A stretch of DNA of 64,000 bases from Platanthera guangdongensis (taxonomy: Eukaryota; Streptophyta; Magnoliopsida; Asparagales; Orchidaceae): positions 114,213,213-114,277,212 of the forward strand of contig CM077163.1 of assembly GCA_039583875.1 (NCBI GenBank), read 5' to 3'. The notes below the pieces were generated by a model that was given only the letters and a program-made list of their open reading frames with translations, was not told where the DNA came from and did not search any database. The position numbers and the translations under genes were made by a program. Shown here piece by piece: positions 59,293-64,000 of this stretch. Within the stretch, counting starts at the first letter, position 1. Each line of letters opens with the position of its first letter.

Positions 59293-62200
59293 TGTAAGTC
59301 ACGCCTCCCAGAACACAAAACACGGCATGAGTGGAGTATTATGCCCAAAACAGCCGCCTTGCTGTAGTGTTAGCATACATGCTAACCTGTACTACAAGAC
59401 GCCTGTCCTGCCGGCTATAATCAATATCAAACATTGCCAACCCAACCAAGAACATAAAACAGAAGTCAAATCCACACATAAGTAAATATTCCAAAAGTAC
59501 ATCAAATATAAGAAGCATCAACAAGCTTCTATAACATCACAGTACGAGTACAAAATGAGTATCTCTACTCACATCAGTCACCGACGGTAGCTATGGCACC
59601 GTCCCTTCAAGCCCTGTCATCTTGGCATGGCAGTCCTACTGCATAACCTGCTGCTGCTCTATCTGTGGGCTTCCCTCCTAAAAATTAATACGTAGCAACT
59701 ATTAGTCATAAATACTAAGTGCCTTCACATCCGCTCCACAGGCGACTCCTCGGAACCGACCGCAGAAAAGGACAAGTACAATATTTAAAAGTGTAGTAAT
59801 ACAAACAGGTGTCAAACGAGTGAGCAATATCAATGTATATCAGCAGTTTAATTAATGAGTAAACAACCTACTCTAGCAATTCTAACATCTACAGCAGTAT
59901 AAAAGGTAAAGCTACAACAAAAAGTAACTCAACTTATATGAATGCCCAACCAGACATATAGGTTGAGGATTGGCTCAATAGTAACGTAACTCATCGTATA
60001 AGAGTGCCCATACAAACTTATATGATGAGGGTCTTGTGTATGCAATGTAGTGTAATGATATGAATGCAATTCAATGAATCACTCATGATCACGCACATGC
60101 AACTGCTATGTCGACAATGACTTGTAGTTCCCACTTTTCGAGTAGGTAGCTAACCTCTCAGGCGTCAACCATCATGGCAAGGCGGTGACAGTGGAGCGGG
60201 CTTCTCCACTACTAGGCGGTCATCCACACTACTAAGCCTAGGCCTTTGTACGCATCAATTCTAAGAACACAACAGCAGAGTTCACATGTGTACTACGGAT
60301 CAGAAGGGGTCTTGGGTAGATGTACAGTAAGAGCCCAGCCCATATGGCCTATATTTGGGGCACGGAAGGTGCCTGTGTGAACAAATCACCAAAGTACCAA
60401 GTACAACCATCCACTAGCACGAAGGGTACCTCGGGAAGTGAGCACCGAGAACCAAGGACCAATCGTGCAAGTCTAACTGTCAACTCCCGTCGGTGTGACG
60501 ACTGGCGAGCCCGTAGACCTGCCACACTATCCTTAACCCGGGATTACAATATTGCGTGTCGACACACAGTGCATGAAATTTTGCATCATCGTGGTACGAA
60601 AGTTGCCTCTGTAGACAAACCACCAGAGGACCAAGGCCAACCGTCCACTTATGTCTCTTTTCATCATTACCAACCCAGTGCGGTCAAACACCCGCACTTA
60701 CAACCTTTCACAATCTCGTGCCCCAAGACTCTTAAAGGTTCATCATCAACATATAGGTACTTCACATATTCATCACACATTTGGTCCACATGATTCCATA
60801 TATACTATGGTCACATAAATTTAGCATCACTGGTTACAATTCTTTTACCATGTTCAAACCATTCGTGCACACATGGATCAATCAAGTAAATGCCAACAAC
60901 CATTTTTTCATAACAATCACTACCAATTATGCTCAACATCTTCAAGCCAAACTCATCATTATTTAACGCATTACAATTGTCCAACGGGTCCTTATTGATT
61001 CACATATTTAAACCATTCCTACCATCTCAACCCCTCAACTCATTCGTCCACTACCCTTCATTAAGGATATATCCAACAAATGCCTTTAACAATATTTTAT
61101 CACAAATACATACAGACTAAATTTACAAAAACATTAACGTTGTTGTACTACTGTCTCCCCCTACCAAATTCAAAGCCAATACAACATTTTTGGTGCAGGA
61201 AAGATTACTGTACAACAACTTCAATGGGGATTTTCGAGGCTTCAGTAAATCGGAGAAGGCGTGTAACCCCTCATTGGAAAGGTATTTTCAAGGGCTACGA
61301 CTTTCGTATTTAGTTGAAAGCCCAGATCTGCCCGCATCATTTCCGAAAATGCCCTTGAAGATTGTTGCACGCAGAAAGCAGAATTCTGTGTGCATCTTAA
61401 AGCAGAACGAACGTCGTCGGTTCGTCTTTGTCCCACAATCAAACTTCCCAAATCACATCCAGAATTCCTCCTCTCTTGTTCACCCTCAAAAGGCCAACTT
61501 TCTTCACAAAACCAAGTCCCCATGTTATCATGGAAAGAAGGAGTGGTCGAAGACGTCATATCTCTACGGCACAAGCCCTTGCATGGCCTTCTCCTAAGAA
61601 AGACTTCTCCTTACAAATCAAGACTCTTTTGTGCCGATATCTCTCCTAGGAATAACTAGAGATCTAGCACAAAGGGAGAGGATAGGAAGCTCACCTCATC
61701 TCCTGCATTTCCAGTCATGGATCTCGTCACTCTCCTTGATAACATCTTTCCCTTTCTAGTATTGTTCTTTACGGGAAGAGAGAGGGAAGGAGAATATTTT
61801 CTTCGACCCCGGCGGCTTCTTCATTTCGTCGGGATTGGCAGACACAACTGCTCGGCAAAGTGATAAAAAGAAGGCTAGGGTTTTCCGCATGTCTCGTTTT
61901 ATATTGAGAAATTAGGGTAACTGCCTAGCCATGTGTCGGCCTGACATTGGACCGCCTAGTATTACTTCAAATGAGTCATTTTGAAAGGACGCGGCCCATT
62001 TAAGATGATTTGGAGCAATTTCCAAAAATTCGATTCAACAACGGCTGAAGATTTGCCCAAGTCAAAAAAAATTCTAAGTTAAATGACGTTCGATGAATTT
62101 TAGCCCAGTTCGGCGAATCAATGATCGACGAACTCAACATTCGACGAACTTACCTGAGTTTGATGAATTTAGCTCAGCTCGACAAATCAGCGCTCAACAG

Positions 62201-62642
62201 ATTCAGCATTCGACGAACTTACCTGAGTTCGACGAATTTAGCTCAGCACGACGAATCAGTGCTCAACGGAGTCAGCGTTTGACAAACTAACCTGAGTTCG
62301 ACGAATTTACCTCAGCTCGACGAATCATAGCTCAACGGAATTAGCGTTCGACAAACTTACCTTAGTTCGACAAATTTAACTCAGCTCGACGAATTAGCGC
62401 TCAACGGAATCAACGATCGACGAACTTACCTGAGTTTGACGAATCAGCGATCGATGAACTCAGCGTTCGACGAACTTACCTGAGATCGACAAATTTAGCT
62501 TAGCTCAACGAATTTGACGTTCAATGAATATTCCTCATATAGTCATTGGGTCCGGTCGACTCACTCAACGCTCCCCGAACCTGAGTCAATCTACTTGACT
62601 CAAAACACGTGCGAGGGGTCTGGCACGAAATGGGACATTACA
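59293..62642 (-). repeat. Gypsy B2 5' LTR
   Basis: 3.35 kb, ends TGTAAGTCACG and ACATTACA. The array of TTCGACGAA words at 62085-62540 matches that of the other LTR; a TATA-like box (minus, ATATAAAAC) lies near 61895. The minus-strand sequence just inside (TGTTATCAGC) is a weak Met-tRNA primer-binding site. Confidence 0.92.
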
Positions 62643-62647
62643 GAAAA

Positions 62648-63711
62648 TACCTTCCTACTGAGATAAATTTATAAGATTTGAGGTTAATCTGCTGAGTGCC
62701 AACATTGTATCATTCTTCAAGATGGCTGCTCCTACAATCACTTTCATAGAAAGTAAACAGACAAAACTAGGTTAGATTCAAAATGGAATTATAGAGAATC
62801 AGAATATTCTTTCTGGAAACATGTTGGCAATCCACAATGCACAGAAGGAATTGTTGGAAAAGCACTAGACTATTCTTGAAAGAAGAATGGATGCATGCAC
62901 CTAAGTTTTAGATCATCACTTGCTTGGGCTCAAGGGCCATGTCACCATTAGTGTTAACTATCTGGATGATCAGTTAACAAAGGCCATCACCTCCCTAACT
63001 AAAGATGTCTTTGAAGAAGTCAAAATGGGAGAGAAGGACGTGATAAAGGTCAATATGGAAAATGCAGTTTGGACTTCAAATTTTATAAGAGGCTCAATGG
63101 GACTTAAGCAACACGCATATAACAACATACCTGCTGTTCTTGAACATGTACAAGTTGCACTGTATGATGGATTGTTGGGCTAATACAATGATCAATATGC
63201 AGAGAAATATGATACTCAGCAATATGACATTCAAGAAGGTATTGAATGGGCTGAACCTGCAACTGATGCTAAAATTCCCTCTTTCGGCCCTACTATTGAG
63301 CATATTAGCAGGGATAAATGAAAATTTGTTGTTGAAGGTGAAGAAGTGGTCAGGCTCAGTAAGAAAAGGTATAAAGAAGAAATGAAGTCCAGACCAGACT
63401 TTGAGCAATAGAGTCCTCAATCTAGGATAATAATTTTGTCTGCCTGGGTCCAAGTTAAGTTCAAGAAAACTTAGAGGGGAAAGCTTTATAGCTCCCTAGA
63501 ATGGGCAAAGCTAGAGAGGAATGAAGAAGCTAGTAGAAAGTACATAAGGGGCAAGAAGTCTGGAGTTCTGCCACCATATACATTAGAGCCAAGAAAATAC
63601 ATCCCCAAGCCTTACAACAACTTTGAGAGGAGGAAGGAAAATAGGGAAGATGAAGCAAAGTCTGCAAAAAAGCCCAATAAGGGGATAGTAATTAAGGAAC
63701 CAGAAACATGA
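62648..63711 (+). pseudogene. Copia H envelope-like third ORF, 3' part
   Basis: Continues 29627-29827. Pieces in shifting frames align along their length with the copia D third ORF: IRFEVNLLSANIVSFFKM, then VNYLDDQLTKAITSLTKDVF, MGEKDVIKVNMENAVWTSNF, DFEQ(stop)SPQSRIIILSAW and LEPRKYIPKPYNNFERRKE. Stops are mostly TAG/TAA at Gln positions. Coiled-coil prone, no membrane segment seen. Its place, upstream of a 3' LTR and downstream of where pol should be, matches Sirevirus envelope-like ORFs. Confidence 0.78.
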
Positions 63712-63919
63712 GATGTTTTGTATTTTCCATAAGGGGTATTTTGGAATGTGAATAATATTTTAAGCACACTGGTCAAATATAACTATTGCCTTTATGTATA
63801 TTATTGTGTTTGTGTGTGTGCTTCAAGTTCTGTTCTAAATATTTTGTGTTTGTTTATCTTCTGGGTGTGTTAGTCTATATCATTGTCTAAGGTTTTGACT
63901 TCTATAAATAGCGAGAGAT
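63712..63919 (+). other. Copia H 3' untranslated region and decayed polypurine tract
   Basis: No gene. Ends AATAGCGAGAGAT before the LTR; the copia D counterpart is AAATAGGGGGAGAT, so the tract has decayed. Confidence 0.65.
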
Positions 63920-64000
63920 TGTTGGGTATATTGATTACAATGTCCCAAATTTAAATAAGGCCTATAAGACAATGGTATATATAGTATTGTATTCGATGCA
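63920..64000 (+). repeat. Copia H 3' LTR, start
   Basis: TGTTGGGTATATTGATT opens the LTR, close to the D start TGTTAGGTATATTTG. It runs out of the window. It may be the partner of the LTR at 1-322 if A and H are one element, but no sequence overlap exists to test this here. Confidence 0.7.

Larger units (their letters stand above)
29833..62642 (-). mobile_element. Gypsy element B2 (chromovirus type), hosts four nested elements
   Basis: LTRs at 29833-33275 and 59293-62642, about 10 percent diverged, flanked by an exact target duplication GAAAA (29828-29832, 62643-62647). The first dinucleotide of the left copy is TA instead of TG. Minus orientation. Interior once the insertion is removed: 33276-34127 plus 56335-59292, about 3.8 kb, with gag, protease, RNase H, integrase and chromodomain but no RT. 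The insertion disrupts integrase between the second and third catalytic positions. Confidence 0.93.

Noticed and set aside
1..64000. A and H as one Sirevirus copy spanning the window
   Set aside because: Plausible, since A ends in RNase H and H resumes in the third ORF, but the joint sequence is missing on both sides and the LTR pieces do not overlap. Left undecided.
1..64000. tRNA, rRNA, snRNA or host protein genes
   Set aside because: I looked for characteristic motifs on both strands and saw none; a tRNAscan and Infernal run would settle it.

Overview
This window is plant nuclear DNA made almost entirely of nested LTR retrotransposons. The evidence is plant-type Ty1/copia and Ty3/gypsy proteins, primer-binding sites for initiator Met-tRNA, chromodomain integrases, a Tat-lineage gag with spliceosomal introns in antisense genes, and LTRs starting TGTAAC, TGTTG or TGATAAG. 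I found no host gene, rRNA or tRNA gene. It looks like pericentromeric or other repeat-dense flowering-plant chromatin; the species cannot be named from the sequence.

Layout, left half (1-29.8 kb). A decayed Sirevirus-like copia (A, plus strand) runs from its 5' LTR through gag, protease, integrase, RT and RNase H to 5720. It is cut by a minus-strand copia LTR (D, 5721-6332 and 20324-21455). That LTR is itself split by a complete copia (B, 6333-20318, target duplication AAATT), and B is split inside RNase H by a very young Tat-type gypsy element (E, 10948-19693, target duplication ATACA). E has 660-bp LTRs differing by three substitutions and one indel. Right of D's LTR lie D's envelope-like third ORF (minus), a plus-strand copia LTR (F), a gag remnant, a solo-LTR fragment (X), and the start of another minus-strand copia (G).

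Right half (29.8-62.6 kb). One minus-strand chromovirus-type gypsy (B2, target duplication GAAAA) contains four further layers: a solo-LTR-like element (R), a non-autonomous Athila/Tat-like element (N), a solo LTR (S, target duplication CGCGT), and a complete gypsy with 4.7-kb LTRs (B1). B2 itself landed inside a copia envelope-like ORF (H), which resumes at 62648 and runs to a 3' LTR starting at 63920.

How the genes work together. Most coding regions are dead: stops, frameshifts, substituted catalytic residues, and in B2 a missing RT. The exception in preservation is E. Its sense strand encodes only gag, so it must borrow polymerase and integrase. Its antisense strand carries two genes with their own TATA boxes, one with two canonical introns. 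These antisense genes plus the near-identical LTRs make E the liveliest element here.

The strongest cross-element pattern is that nearly every LTR, from unrelated copia and gypsy families, carries its own array of short palindromic words between the LTR 5' end and the TATA box. Several families share the same palindrome centre, CG-GG-CG, while their arms differ.
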